Below, in pieces: positions 23,940 to 33,735 of a stretch of 64,000 nucleotides of DNA (its first letter is position 1; the number at the start of each line of letters is the position of its first letter). The notes under the pieces were generated by a model. It was not told the origin of the DNA, did no database searches, and was given only the letters and a program-made list of their open reading frames with translations. A program made the position numbers and the translations under genes. Origin of the DNA: Clostridiales bacterium 1_7_47FAA (GTDB lineage: Bacteria; Bacillota; Clostridia; Lachnospirales; Lachnospiraceae); assembly GCA_000155435.1 (NCBI GenBank), contig DS990260.1, positions 557,004 through 621,003 of the forward strand, in the 5' to 3' direction.

Positions 23940-26900
23940 TCAGACAATCTGCTCCAATATGGATGGGTCCTTTATCTTCCTGTCTTCTGCCAGCAGCACG
24001 ATCTTGGACATGATTTCCGCTGTCTTGGGGTCCTCATCCACAAACGGAAGGAAGAGCCTGCCCCTGGACTGGCTGTGGACCGGAAGGATGTTGAGCATGG
24101 CCCCGCCTGCCTGGTGGATCACGCCGCTGCCCAGATGGACCGTGTACTCTCCCCTGGCGCCTTTTATCATTGCATGGCTGTCCTTTAATGTGACATTGGA
24201 AATGCCAAAGAGCGGCAGGTTGAATTCCACGATTGCCCTGCGCATCTCTATGGTGGAATGGCTGGTTTCCGGGTCCACGCCGCCTGCATGGGCCACGCTG
24301 ACCGCCAGGTCCACATCCCTCATGACCTCGCTGTATATAAGGTCCGGCACCTTGTCAATCTCAAGGGATTCAAAGGTTTTCCGGTCCGAGAACTCCACCC
24401 ACTCCAGGGTGGGCGCTTCCACATCACTGGGCGAGAACCAGTCGGCCAGCGCGTATATCCTGGCTATGATGTCCTCTTTATAATAGACCTTCTGAAGCCC
24501 TTCCTCGTAATCCGCTATCCAGCGCCTTCCACGCAGCACAGCCACGGTCTTCTGAGGCTGGATCTGGTTGCCTGCAAACATCCTGGAGTATTTCTGCCCC
24601 TGTTCCTCGGGCAGTTTCACGTACAGTTCCCTGAATACCTGCTTAAAGGGCTGTCTGACGCAGTTGTCAAACAGATATTTCTGGTATCCATGCCATACTC
24701 CCTGGCGGTATAAATCCAGGGGATGGGCAATCCGCAGCAGGTCTGTTCCCTTCAGCGGCGTACGTGTCCCATCATAGGACACCAGGCAGGGGCTTATATT
24801 CCCCGGCTGGCCCTGTGCTGCATGTTCCTGCATTTCCATGAATCCCAGCTTGCCACCGGACACAAACACAAGCGGCGCCAATATGGCCCTGACCACCGGG
24901 TTTGCATAAAGCATGGACACCTCATCCACGGTGAATAGGGTCTGGCTTTCCATGGATTCCTCCATCATTTTCCTGGTCCTGGAATACTGGTCCTTCAGCT
25001 TTTTGTGGACGGCCTTGAGTTCCATCACATATACATCCTTACCCAGCCTGGAGGGGATGGATTTAAGGGCCTTGCCCGGGCCAGGTCCCGTGACGGCGGA
25101 CTTACCTGTATCAGTTCCTGGCGCCGCGGCCTTGCGGCAAAGGATTTCACTCTTCCCGTCCTCCCTGATTTCCAGTTTCACCAGTACATCGTCCACCTGT
25201 CTCCATTCCATGTATTCCCTGAACTGTTCCATGAGCCGTGTTTCCATGTTAAGGGTCAGCCGGGTCACATCCTCAAATCCCGCGTTCACGCTTAAGTTGG
25301 TCAGGGCTGTCTCCACCGCCTTTGCCTCGCTGGCCCGTCTCTGCGCCCCGAACTGGCGGCTTTCCTTCAGGAACTGCTGGATATACTGGTAGCGGTCTAC
25401 CATGTCCCGGTTCCCGTCTTCCCCAAAGGGAACAAGCCCCAGACTCATCAGCAGGTCCTTGTTGCGCCTGGCCCCTATCTCATTTTTCAGTTCCTCCACA
25501 CCCACCCGTCCGGCAGCGGCGTCCGCGTACTTCCTGGCCCTGGAATGCTTCTGTCCGTCTGAAATATACTTGGCCGCATCATAAAGCAGGCTGAAATGCT
25601 CCTCTCCCAGCTGGCCGTAGGCTTCCCTGAACCAGTTGACATCGAATGCGCCGTTCTGGAGTTCCTCCGGGCTTAAGGGGGTGTATTTTGCGAAAATGGC
25701 CTTCTTCCTGTCATCGAAATTCTCATCCATATGGGCCATGAAATAATAGCATCCGCTTTTTAATCCCTTCCAGCCAAGATATCCTTCTATGATATCAATC
25801 CACTGGGGCGCGTACATGGCCACCTCCACCAGACGGCTTTCCCTGATTTCCGTTTCCTTCAGGAGCTGTCCCAGGGTCTTTGGCGTATCGTCTTCTGCCG
25901 GATAACAGGATTTTAAAAGCCCGCTGAGCACTTCCTTCTTGGTATATATCCGGCTGCCTCCATACCAGCCATAATAGGAATTCCGGTCCAGCGTGTCCTT
26001 TCCCAGGGCCATGAGGATACGGACCAGGTACCGTGTCCCGCAGATATAGGTAATTCCTCCCATGAACCTGGAATAACAGGTTTCGCTGTCCCCGCGGCGC
26101 AGCTCCACATCCACCATCTGAGGCACGATTTTGTCATAAATCTCCTTGCAGAGACGGCCTTCTTGCGTGTGCTCCAGCATGTAGGCATTGCCCTTTTCCT
26201 GTATCTGGTTATAATATGCCTCGCCAAAGAACTGGATTGTGTTCCACCTGTTCCTCGTCATGGCGCATTCGCCGTGGACGAACTGGGTCAGCACCTGAAG
26301 GTTCCTGGTGGTATCCAGGTATTCGAATACTGCCTTTATCAGGATATCCATGGGAATCATGGACATGAGGTACGCCTTCATGAACCAGGACATGCCAATG
26401 GGTGTCATTGGCTCCCTGCGGTCTGTGAGGAACTGGCCGGTATCTGAGGTGTCACGGCATTTTAACTCAAAACCATATGCTGTTTCAAATGCCAGCCTGA
26501 ATTCCTGGTCTGTCTGCCAGTACTTAAGGCCCTCAAAGTAACGGTCAAGAAGAGGCAGGCGGTTCATATAGCAGGAAGTGTCATACATACTATTGTTCCA
26601 TCCCCTGTACTGGTATGTGACCTTCTTGTTCTTCTGGTTTACCACTGCAGACAGGGACTGGATGACTGCCAAGCTCTCCTTAAACAGGCTGGCCCTGTCC
26701 AGATAATCCGTCCTGTAGTTCAGGCGTATGGACCTGACCTGGTCCATGTATACCAGGGACAGGGGTTCCGGCTTAAACGGGGGCTTTCCCCAAACGGCGC
26801 GGTAGAATACGGCCCCTGCATCATACGCATGGCCTTGGATGAAAAGCAGGGCTTCCATCTCCATCAGGACCTCATGGCTTTTGATTTCATTTTCATAAAA

Positions 26901-29162
26901 TTCCCTGAATTCCTTTGCCAGGGGGTAATTCTCCAGATGATAGGAATAGTCCTTTGCATCCTTTAAGAAATGGTATCCGTTCCCGAGAAGCTGTGCCTCG
27001 CCGCTCCTGTCAAGGTACTCATAGTCCCTATACTGTCCAACCAGGCTGTCCAGCTTCTTAAGGATGAGGATGACATCCTTTTCCTTAAGGGGAAGGCACT
27101 GTTCCAGTACCTGAGGGTCCGGGGTTCCCACAGGAAGCGCCGCGCTGGCGGCAGGGTCGTACAGACCATAGCCGTTCTCCCGGGATATATCTGCCTTGGT
27201 CCCTGCACTGCCTGTCAGTTCCTCTATGAGGATTTTTTCCTTGTCCGTGGGCGCTTTTATGGCAAGGGGCAGTTCCCTCACTTCCTGGTACAGTTTATCC
27301 TTATCCTTCATCCTGCTCAGGCGCATCATCATGTCCAGGGCGGCCGTGCGCTTTTCTTCCCTTTTGTCAGACAGAAGACGGGTCGCCGAAGCCTTTAACC
27401 GTGCATCGTCCTGTTCCATCAATAGGTCGATCAGCCTTCCCCTCAGTCCGCTGCGCTTATACCGCAGCATATCCTCCAGGATCATATAGTCCGCTTCCTC
27501 AAGCTTCAGTTTCATTACGATTGCATAGGCCCTTTGGGCTGTGTATTCTTCTGCATTGCCCACATATCCCAGAAGGATCTCCCTCTGCTTCCGGTTCCCT
27601 GGTTCATACAGGAGAAGGTTGATGAGCTGGCTCCTGCAGGAATACCCGCCCTGGCTGGTGATTTCCCCTAAAAGGCCTGCCATATATGTAATCTTCTCCT
27701 CGTCCTGCAGGATATACGCCAGGAGGGCCAGCTGTCCAAGGACCATTCCCGGACTTAATTCCACCTTATACCACGGAAAGATGCAGGGGTCATAAATCAG
27801 TCCCTTCTTTGGCATCCTTTTATAAATATCCAGGAACACGGCATACAGTGCCCCTGCTTCTTCCCTGCTCCCATAAATATCATCCGGCACGGGTTTCCTG
27901 GGCGTCAGCAGCTCCCGCCCGTAAAAGGTCCGGTCCGTGAACATCCTGGATAAATCACTGTGAAACCTGCAGGTAAATGCAGGCATGAAGCAGGCAGCCA
28001 GTTCCAGGTCCTCCCCCTGTTCCAGGAGCACTTTTTTCGCCACCATGCTTTTATAATTGTCATCCTGCAGGGACTGGTTGTAATACGAAGCGGCCAGCTT
28101 CTGCGGTTTCGTGCCATGGTCAATGAGCGCCTTCATGGTATCCATGGCATCATATATTTCCCAGAACCCCTTTGCCCACAATGCCACGCTGATGGCAATG
28201 GAATCATTGGATTTAAGCTGTCCGTCGCAGAACTTGCTGTCCCTCAGACAGCTTCCCATAAGCCCCAGAAGCTTACCGCTTATGCGGTCCGCGCTGTTCT
28301 CGTCAAATATACCGATCCAGGTGGATACTGCCCGCTTAACAGAGGCAAAGCGGATCAGGTCATTGTCCTCTATGACCTTCAGGAGAAGCAGGAATGCGGG
28401 GATGGTACCTTCATCCATGGACTCGCAGATGGCCTGGCGCAGGCCTTCCTGTAACCTTGCGGCCACTAAAAGGTCTGCCAGCAGCTTATGAAGCCCTTCG
28501 TTATCTGAGCGGAGGATTCCAAGTATCATCTGGCGGTCCAGGTAAGCCGTGTTATTATCGCTGAGGATCAGTTCCTTCAGGGTATCTATGACCTTCTGGT
28601 TCCCACGGTCGATTTCAGCTGCATATACCAGGTCAAATCCATTCATGAAACAGGACTCCGACTTTATGTAGTCCAGCATCTCCGGCTCCAGCTGTCTTAA
28701 CATCAGGCGGCTGATGTCCCCGCCGCAGTAGAAGATCCGTTCATATGTATTAAGAAGTCCAATGGCACGGCGCATCTGCGGCCCGTACCCCCGGGTACGC
28801 ACCGTCCTGCGGCTATATCCCGTGGAATAGGGGAACCGGTTCAGTTTATCAATGATGTAGAGATAGGAATCCTGGTAATCCTTTGGCACAAACGCGTCCA
28901 GAATCCCTCCATGGGCCCTCTTTTGCAATATCAGCCCCTTCTTTTCAAACCACTGGCTGGGCTTTTTATCACCGGCAGCGTAATACTCACTTACTGCACT
29001 GTCAACCATCGGGATATTACCATTCCTGTATCCCCTGCTTAAGGACTTTATCTCCTCTGCCAGCTTCTTCTCATCCCCCTTAAGTTTCCCGGTCCTGGCA
29101 TCCAGCTTCCTGTCCCTCAGCTCCGTAATCTTCCTTCTGGTGTTGTAATCATAATCAGCCAT
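23940..29162 (-). CDS. Giant DUF4132/DUF7737-type protein of unknown function
   Basis: This 1740-residue, probably cytoplasmic protein has no signal peptide or membrane helix. The N-terminal 1100 residues are alpha-helical and repeat-like (HEAT-style runs such as LLEQGEDLELAACF). The region about 1350-1740 carries the conserved block SEVMRDVDLAVSVAHAGG near residue 1610 followed by RRAIVEFNLPLFG and HLGSGVIHQAGGAMLNILPV, as in DUF4132/MolR-like proteins. A GTG-started 139-residue gene ends one base upstream, so the pair is coupled. No enzymatic motif is recognised. Confidence 0.85.
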   Translation of the reverse strand: MADYDYNTRRKITELRDRKLDARTGKLKGDEKKLAEEIKSLSRGYRNGNIPMVDSAVSEYYAAGDKKPSQWFEKKGLILQKRAHGGILDAFVPKDYQDSYLYIIDKLNRFPYSTGYSRRTVRTRGYGPQMRRAIGLLNTYERIFYCGGDISRLMLRQLEPEMLDYIKSESCFMNGFDLVYAAEIDRGNQKVIDTLKELILSDNNTAYLDRQMILGILRSDNEGLHKLLADLLVAARLQEGLRQAICESMDEGTIPAFLLLLKVIEDNDLIRFASVKRAVSTWIGIFDENSADRISGKLLGLMGSCLRDSKFCDGQLKSNDSIAISVALWAKGFWEIYDAMDTMKALIDHGTKPQKLAASYYNQSLQDDNYKSMVAKKVLLEQGEDLELAACFMPAFTCRFHSDLSRMFTDRTFYGRELLTPRKPVPDDIYGSREEAGALYAVFLDIYKRMPKKGLIYDPCIFPWYKVELSPGMVLGQLALLAYILQDEEKITYMAGLLGEITSQGGYSCRSQLINLLLYEPGNRKQREILLGYVGNAEEYTAQRAYAIVMKLKLEEADYMILEDMLRYKRSGLRGRLIDLLMEQDDARLKASATRLLSDKREEKRTAALDMMMRLSRMKDKDKLYQEVRELPLAIKAPTDKEKILIEELTGSAGTKADISRENGYGLYDPAASAALPVGTPDPQVLEQCLPLKEKDVILILKKLDSLVGQYRDYEYLDRSGEAQLLGNGYHFLKDAKDYSYHLENYPLAKEFREFYENEIKSHEVLMEMEALLFIQGHAYDAGAVFYRAVWGKPPFKPEPLSLVYMDQVRSIRLNYRTDYLDRASLFKESLAVIQSLSAVVNQKNKKVTYQYRGWNNSMYDTSCYMNRLPLLDRYFEGLKYWQTDQEFRLAFETAYGFELKCRDTSDTGQFLTDRREPMTPIGMSWFMKAYLMSMIPMDILIKAVFEYLDTTRNLQVLTQFVHGECAMTRNRWNTIQFFGEAYYNQIQEKGNAYMLEHTQEGRLCKEIYDKIVPQMVDVELRRGDSETCYSRFMGGITYICGTRYLVRILMALGKDTLDRNSYYGWYGGSRIYTKKEVLSGLLKSCYPAEDDTPKTLGQLLKETEIRESRLVEVAMYAPQWIDIIEGYLGWKGLKSGCYYFMAHMDENFDDRKKAIFAKYTPLSPEELQNGAFDVNWFREAYGQLGEEHFSLLYDAAKYISDGQKHSRARKYADAAAGRVGVEELKNEIGARRNKDLLMSLGLVPFGEDGNRDMVDRYQYIQQFLKESRQFGAQRRASEAKAVETALTNLSVNAGFEDVTRLTLNMETRLMEQFREYMEWRQVDDVLVKLEIREDGKSEILCRKAAAPGTDTGKSAVTGPGPGKALKSIPSRLGKDVYVMELKAVHKKLKDQYSRTRKMMEESMESQTLFTVDEVSMLYANPVVRAILAPLVFVSGGKLGFMEMQEHAAQGQPGNISPCLVSYDGTRTPLKGTDLLRIAHPLDLYRQGVWHGYQKYLFDNCVRQPFKQVFRELYVKLPEEQGQKYSRMFAGNQIQPQKTVAVLRGRRWIADYEEGLQKVYYKEDIIARIYALADWFSPSDVEAPTLEWVEFSDRKTFESLEIDKVPDLIYSEVMRDVDLAVSVAHAGGVDPETSHSTIEMRRAIVEFNLPLFGISNVTLKDSHAMIKGARGEYTVHLGSGVIHQAGGAMLNILPVHSQSRGRLFLPFVDEDPKTAEIMSKIVLLAEDRKIKDPSILEQIV

Positions 29163-29163
29163 C

Positions 29164-29583
29164 TCACCACATCCTTCCCGCCAGCATGGTCAGCCTGACA
29201 AATGTAAGGCTGCTCCCTTCTGTCAGCAATATCTTCTCTTCCAGCTGTTCAAGCGCCCTGTCATCCAGGAAAATCCTGTATATACCGTCCTCAAAGGACT
29301 GGATTGCATGATCCACCGCCGATTCCAGGTCAGCCTTCCTGTCCCCGTAATTCACGCCAAAGCCCACCTTGCCGGAAGCTGCCTGGTCATTAATCTCATC
29401 GCTGGTCAGGCAGCGCAGCAGCTCCTTATCATCCATCCTCTGGTTATAGAGCGCTACACATGCAGTGGTCATGGCTTCTATCAGTTCCCTGACGTTCCCC
29501 GGATGTCCGGGAATCTCATATACGGCTTCCTGGACCTGGTGTTTGCTTTTTCCTATCTTTTTGATGTTGACCTTCAGCTTCAC
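29164..29583 (-). CDS. Hypothetical partner of the DUF4132 protein
   Basis: This 139-residue protein starts at GTG 29583 with a strong GGGGAGGAATATCC ribosome site. The N-terminus KLKVNIKKIGKSKHQV is basic, and the middle has NVRELIEAMTTACVALYN and ASGKVGFGVNYGDRK. The end is FLDDRALEQLEEKILLTEGSSLTFVRLTMLAG, resembling small partners encoded beside DUF4132 proteins. I do not recognise a function. The one-base gap to the large gene implies a fixed stoichiometry or complex. Confidence 0.75.
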   Translation of the reverse strand: MKLKVNIKKIGKSKHQVQEAVYEIPGHPGNVRELIEAMTTACVALYNQRMDDKELLRCLTSDEINDQAASGKVGFGVNYGDRKADLESAVDHAIQSFEDGIYRIFLDDRALEQLEEKILLTEGSSLTFVRLTMLAGRMW

Positions 29584-29715
29584 GGATATTCCTCCCCGAT
29601 TTTTTCTTCTTCTGACCCACCGGATGATTCAGTGCATCAGCTTCAATCATACAGTCTATTCTACCATATAATCCCAGTCCATACCACTCCATTTGCGGCC
29701 TTCAGACAGGCTGGT

Positions 29716-29814
29716 CAGCTCCCGGCCACAGTTCCCGATTACAGCTCCCGGTTACAACTCCCGGCCGCAGTTCCCGATTACAGCTTCCGGTTACAACTCC
29801 CGGTCACAGTTCCC
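29716..29814 (-). repeat. 39-bp tandem repeat spanning the bglA stop codon
   Basis: Units 29726-29764 and 29765-29803 are almost identical, with partial copies on both sides. Internal 15-base-like sub-repeats (TCCCGGTTACA, TCCCGATTACAG) are visible. 39 bp is 13 codons and the frame of the adjacent gene stays open through both units. Confidence 0.85.
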
Positions 29815-31261
29815 TCCCATTGGTCTCAATTACCCTGCGGTACCAGTAAAAGCTGTCCTTTTTAATGCGCGCCAGGTCCTTTAAGTCATGTTCATCCCGG
29901 TTCACATACACAAAACCATACCGTTTCCGGAAGCCCTGATGGGAACTGAGCAGGTCCATAAAAGACCAGGGGGAATATCCGAACAGATCCACGCCGTCCC
30001 CGATGGCCTGGGAACATGCCTCAATATGCTGTCTGAGATAGTCTATCCTGTAGTAATCGTGGACCTTGCCGTTTTCCGTGAGCACGTCCCCGGCCCCAAG
30101 ACCATTTTCCGTGACAATGAGGGGAAGCCTGTATCTGCGGTAGTACAGATTGAGCACCGTCCTTAGCCCCATGGGGTCAATCTGCGCACCGTATGCGCTG
30201 GTTTCCAGGTATTCATTCTTAACATGCCGGAAATATCCATACTGGTCAAAATCCACCTCGTTGACTGGAAATGACCGTTCCCCAGGCACATGCCCCCCGG
30301 TTGCCGGAAGATATGAAACGCAGAGCGTCCTGTAATAGTTGACAGCAATATAATCCATCCGCGCACCCATCAGTATCTCCCTGTCCCCAGCCCCCGTCTT
30401 TGGCACAATGCCCCGCTCCTCTAAATACCTCATATAATATCCCGGATATTCACCGTCATAGTACATGTCCAGACAATAATCAGTCTTGAACCAGTCATTC
30501 ATCCTGGCAGCCCACACATCCTCCGGCCGGTTGGTCAGGGGATAGGTGCAGGTGGAGGAAACCGCCGGGCCTATCCTTCCCCCGGGAACCAATTCATGGC
30601 ACGCCTTTACGGCAAGGGCATGGGCCAGGAACATGTGATAATCCATCTGCGCCCTGAGGCGGTCGCACTCCCACGCATCCCCGGCCTTGATATTCATCCG
30701 TTCATCCACCCTGACCATCAGGTTCTGCTCATTGTGGACCTGCCAGTACGCCACCTTGTCCCCAAATTCACGGAATACGATTCCGGCATACCGATCAAAG
30801 GCAGCCACACATTCCCTGGATTCCCAGCCATTGTACTTTTCCACCAGGGCATAGGGGAGGTCAAAGTGATACAGGGTCACAAAGGGTTGAATGCCCTGTT
30901 CCAAAAGACAGTCAATGACCTGATGGTAGAACCTGATTCCTTCCTGATTCACATCCCCGTCCCCATCCGGTATGATCCTGGCCCAGGACATGGAAAAACG
31001 GTACATCTTAAGCCCCAGTTCCTTCATCAGCCCGATATCCTCCCTCCAGCGGTGATAAAAATCACTGGCCGTCCTGGTGTCTGCCTGGATGCCGGAACGC
31101 CGGAAGGAATTGTAATCCGCCACGGTCATGCCTTTCTTCCCCTCATCCCATCCGCCCTCTATCTGGAATGCGGAGGAGGATGCGCCCCAGAGGAAATGTT
31201 CCGGGAATAGGGTTGGTCGTCTGACGGAATCTGCTGTTTCATCCGTGCCTTTTTTACTCAT
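29804..31261 (-). CDS. bglA: GH1 6-phospho-beta-glucosidase
   Basis: This 485-residue enzyme probably hydrolyses phosphorylated beta-glucosides delivered by the adjacent PTS. Substrate-fold motifs are FLWGASSSAFQIEGGW at the start, YRFSMSWARI, TLYHFDLPY, the acid/base region VHNEQN and the nucleophile TENGLG. ATG 31261 has AAAGGAGG at the ideal distance; the longer ORF begins inside a DNA repeat. The TGA stop (29804-29806) lies on a tandem repeat that stays in frame beyond it. Confidence 0.93.
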   Translation of the reverse strand: MSKKGTDETADSVRRPTLFPEHFLWGASSSAFQIEGGWDEGKKGMTVADYNSFRRSGIQADTRTASDFYHRWREDIGLMKELGLKMYRFSMSWARIIPDGDGDVNQEGIRFYHQVIDCLLEQGIQPFVTLYHFDLPYALVEKYNGWESRECVAAFDRYAGIVFREFGDKVAYWQVHNEQNLMVRVDERMNIKAGDAWECDRLRAQMDYHMFLAHALAVKACHELVPGGRIGPAVSSTCTYPLTNRPEDVWAARMNDWFKTDYCLDMYYDGEYPGYYMRYLEERGIVPKTGAGDREILMGARMDYIAVNYYRTLCVSYLPATGGHVPGERSFPVNEVDFDQYGYFRHVKNEYLETSAYGAQIDPMGLRTVLNLYYRRYRLPLIVTENGLGAGDVLTENGKVHDYYRIDYLRQHIEACSQAIGDGVDLFGYSPWSFMDLLSSHQGFRKRYGFVYVNRDEHDLKDLARIKKDSFYWYRRVIETNGREL

Positions 31262-31283
31262 GGAATCCTCCTTTTCATTGTTC

Positions 31284-31347
31284 TCATCCTCTATTGTCTT
31301 CATCCTCCATCGTCCTCATCCTCTATTCTCCTCATCCTCCATTCTCC
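31284..31347 (-). repeat. Four tandem 16-bp repeats between the PTS gene and bglA
   Basis: Units start at 31284, 31300, 31316 and 31332, each TCATCCTC(T/C)AT plus variable end. The fourth supplies the stop codon and last codons (ENGG) of the PTS gene. A 16-bp unit shifts frame, so this is not a coding repeat. Confidence 0.85.
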
Positions 31348-32804
31348 CCTTCATCCAATTCCTCAAACCCAAACACCCAGGTCAGCAATGCCGACCCAAA
31401 AAAGGAAATACTGATTCCCAGCAGATAAAAGAGGAAATTCCTCATTCCGAATGCCCCATAGGTTGCCAGCGTAAGCACGCCATTATTTGCAAATGCATCC
31501 CCATACACGCCGCCAATCCCCATGACCGCCCCTCCCGCCGCCCCGCAGATAACGGCGCATACCATGGGCTTCTTAAGCCGTAAGTTGCAGCCATAAATCG
31601 CAGGCTCCGTAATCCCACACACCCCGGCGGTCAGGGAGGCGGAGGCGGCAATTGCTTTCAGGTTCCTGTCCTTTGTCCTCAGCATCACCCCCAGGGCAGC
31701 GCCTCCCTGGGAGAAGTTAGCCGCCCCTGCAAATGCCAGCAGGTTCTGCCGTCCAAACCGCGCCACATCATTAATCCCAATGGGGACCAGGGCGCGGTGG
31801 ACGCCGAATATGACGAACACACACCACATCCCGCCGATGAAAGCCCCGCATAGGGCCGGGCTTAAGGCCATCATGCCCGTATACACGTAATTGATTGCAT
31901 TTCCAATGTAAATGCCCACCGGGCCAAATACCAGATAGACGGCAGGCACCATGACCAGCAGGGAAATGCCCGGCACCAGGATGATTTTCAATATCTCAGG
32001 AATGACCCTGGTCAGGAACCGTTCCACATAGGACAGTATGAATACCCCAATGATGATGGGGATGACCGAGGACGTATAGTTGGCCTTTGTAAGTGCGATG
32101 CCAAACATCCTGACCGCCGCCCCGCCCGTCATCAGTTCCAGTATGGCCGGATAGCACATGGTGCCGCCCAATGCCATGGCAACGAATTCATTGGCATGAA
32201 ATACCTTTGCGCTGGTATAGGCAAGGATGATCGGCATGAAATAAAAGATTGCATCCGTGGCAGCCATCAGGATGATGTAGGTATCATTCCCCGTAATGTC
32301 CACTCCGCGGCCGGAGGCAGTAATCCTGGCAATGGTCAGGAATCCTTTTAAGAGCCCGGAGGCTGCAATAGCAGGCACCATGGGGGTGAACATGGCGGAT
32401 ATGGATATCAGGATGCGGTTCCATACAGAGGTACCCTGCCTGGCGCCTGCCTGGATGTCCTTATTGGCGGCTGGTGTCTTTCCTGTCGATATCTTTCCCG
32501 CCGATGTTTTTCCTGCCGATATTTCTCCTGCTGACGCCCTTTCTGACGATGTCTTTCCCGCCTCCATCTGCCTGCATACCGCCTCATAGACATGTTCCAC
32601 TTTTGTCCCAATCACCACCTGCATCTGTCCGCCCCGTTCCACCACGGAAACCACGCCCTCCACCTGTGCAAGCTTTTCTTTGTCTGCTTTCGTCCTGTCC
32701 GACAGTTCAAACCTAAGCCTGGTAAAGCAGTGTGTAAGATTCCCCACATTCCCGGGACCGCCTGCCAGGGTCAGGATGTCCCTGGCCACCGCATCATAAT
32801 TCAT
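31332..32804 (-). CDS. PTS beta-glucoside-type EIIBC component
   Basis: This 490-residue permease has an EIIB domain at about 1-80 with phospho-cysteine Cys26 (GNLTHCFTRLRF), a repeat-built linker at about 81-110, and an EIIC domain at about 115-490 with some ten helices (GITEPAIYG near the end). It lacks an EIIA domain, so a general EIIA (for example EIIA-Glc) must phosphorylate it. ATG 32804 has GGAAGGAG upstream. It is followed by bglA, forming a two-gene beta-glucoside unit. No regulator gene adjoins it. Confidence 0.92.
   Translation of the reverse strand: MNYDAVARDILTLAGGPGNVGNLTHCFTRLRFELSDRTKADKEKLAQVEGVVSVVERGGQMQVVIGTKVEHVYEAVCRQMEAGKTSSERASAGEISAGKTSAGKISTGKTPAANKDIQAGARQGTSVWNRILISISAMFTPMVPAIAASGLLKGFLTIARITASGRGVDITGNDTYIILMAATDAIFYFMPIILAYTSAKVFHANEFVAMALGGTMCYPAILELMTGGAAVRMFGIALTKANYTSSVIPIIIGVFILSYVERFLTRVIPEILKIILVPGISLLVMVPAVYLVFGPVGIYIGNAINYVYTGMMALSPALCGAFIGGMWCVFVIFGVHRALVPIGINDVARFGRQNLLAFAGAANFSQGGAALGVMLRTKDRNLKAIAASASLTAGVCGITEPAIYGCNLRLKKPMVCAVICGAAGGAVMGIGGVYGDAFANNGVLTLATYGAFGMRNFLFYLLGISISFFGSALLTWVFGFEELDEGENGG
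32473..32562 (-). repeat. Six 15-bp tandem repeats in the EIIB-EIIC linker
   Basis: Units start at 32473, 32488, 32503, 32518, 32533 and 32548, encoding SAGKT/SAGEI-like pentapeptides between the B and C domains. Confidence 0.85.
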
Positions 32805-32854
32805 ATATCCTGCTCCTTCCCGCTGCCTGCATTTCCCTGAAAACAGCACAAAAA

Positions 32855-32923
32855 AGCCGGGTTCATCTGCAGGCAGGACCATATAGGTTTAATATGGCAT
32901 TTACCTGCGGATTTCATCCGGCT
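32855..32923 (-). terminator. Terminator-like hairpin upstream of the PTS gene
   Basis: AGCCGG/CCGGCT, GCAGG/CCTGC and CCATAT/ATATGG nest into one long stem, with a T6 run on the minus side. It either ends the 257-residue gene upstream or attenuates the PTS gene. I saw no clear RAT motif in it. Confidence 0.6.
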
Positions 32924-32961
32924 ATTTTAGGGGTCTGCTGCCCTTCTCTGTTTTTTTGTAT

Positions 32962-33735
32962 TTACCATCCGTTGACTGCATAGAGAACTGCCAGGCGGAG
33001 CTGTCTCAGGAGTCCGTCAGACAAGGTTCCATATTCTTCGTCCATTCCTTTTTCATGGGCCATGTAGGGCGGGGAATCATTCCACGAACCCATGGCACCG
33101 AACACATCCGCCCGGCTGGCAGCCTGGAAGAGGGGCAGATGGCTTTCCGGAATCTGAGGGAGGGGAATCTGTCCGGGCCTATGTTCCGGAAGTGAAACCC
33201 CCTGCAGGTACGACAGGGATGTTTCGAATATATCCGCAAAATTACCGCAGTCAATTTCTCGGGCAAAACGCCCTATCTTTTCCAGGATTGCTTTAAAATC
33301 CTCCGTGTTATCGCCAAAATGGAACTTCATCCCGGGCAGGTCCTTACAGACCTGTTCCGTGTACCGGATATCCCAGCCCTTTTGCGCGGAATCGAACTCC
33401 CATCTAGGAAAGAAAAGGCTTACCTGGCTGTTCCCCCAGAAACAGACAAGGGCGCTCTGGGACGTGTTGGAAAATCCCAGCACATTCCTGTCCTTGACCT
33501 GGATGGGAAGCATCATCTTGATATCCCTCATGCCCTTCTTACAGCAGTGGACATACCACTCCTCCACCCCCTTGGCCTTTACCTGCTTTGTGCCAAACAG
33601 CTTCTTTTCCGGCAGGAACTGGAATCCGATGCATTTTTCATATGGCAAAGGCTCATATTGTATGGATGCGCCTGTCTTAAGCGCGTTTTTGGCTGCCGCT
33701 GTGATGCGGCAGATCTGATACATTTCCCCGTTCAT
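32962..33735 (-). CDS. Conserved hypothetical protein (unrecognised)
   Basis: This 257-residue protein (ATG 33735, AGGAGG ribosome site) has no signal peptide and no clear membrane helix. Visible traits are a basic N-terminal half with CKKGMRDIKMMLPIQVKDRN, an aromatic stretch SLFFPRWEFDSAQKGW, and a Pro-rich central segment HRPGQIPLPQIPESHLPLFQ. The C-terminus ends LAVLYAVNGW. It stands alone with a hairpin downstream. I cannot assign a family. Confidence 0.7.
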   Translation of the reverse strand: MNGEMYQICRITAAAKNALKTGASIQYEPLPYEKCIGFQFLPEKKLFGTKQVKAKGVEEWYVHCCKKGMRDIKMMLPIQVKDRNVLGFSNTSQSALVCFWGNSQVSLFFPRWEFDSAQKGWDIRYTEQVCKDLPGMKFHFGDNTEDFKAILEKIGRFAREIDCGNFADIFETSLSYLQGVSLPEHRPGQIPLPQIPESHLPLFQAASRADVFGAMGSWNDSPPYMAHEKGMDEEYGTLSDGLLRQLRLAVLYAVNGW

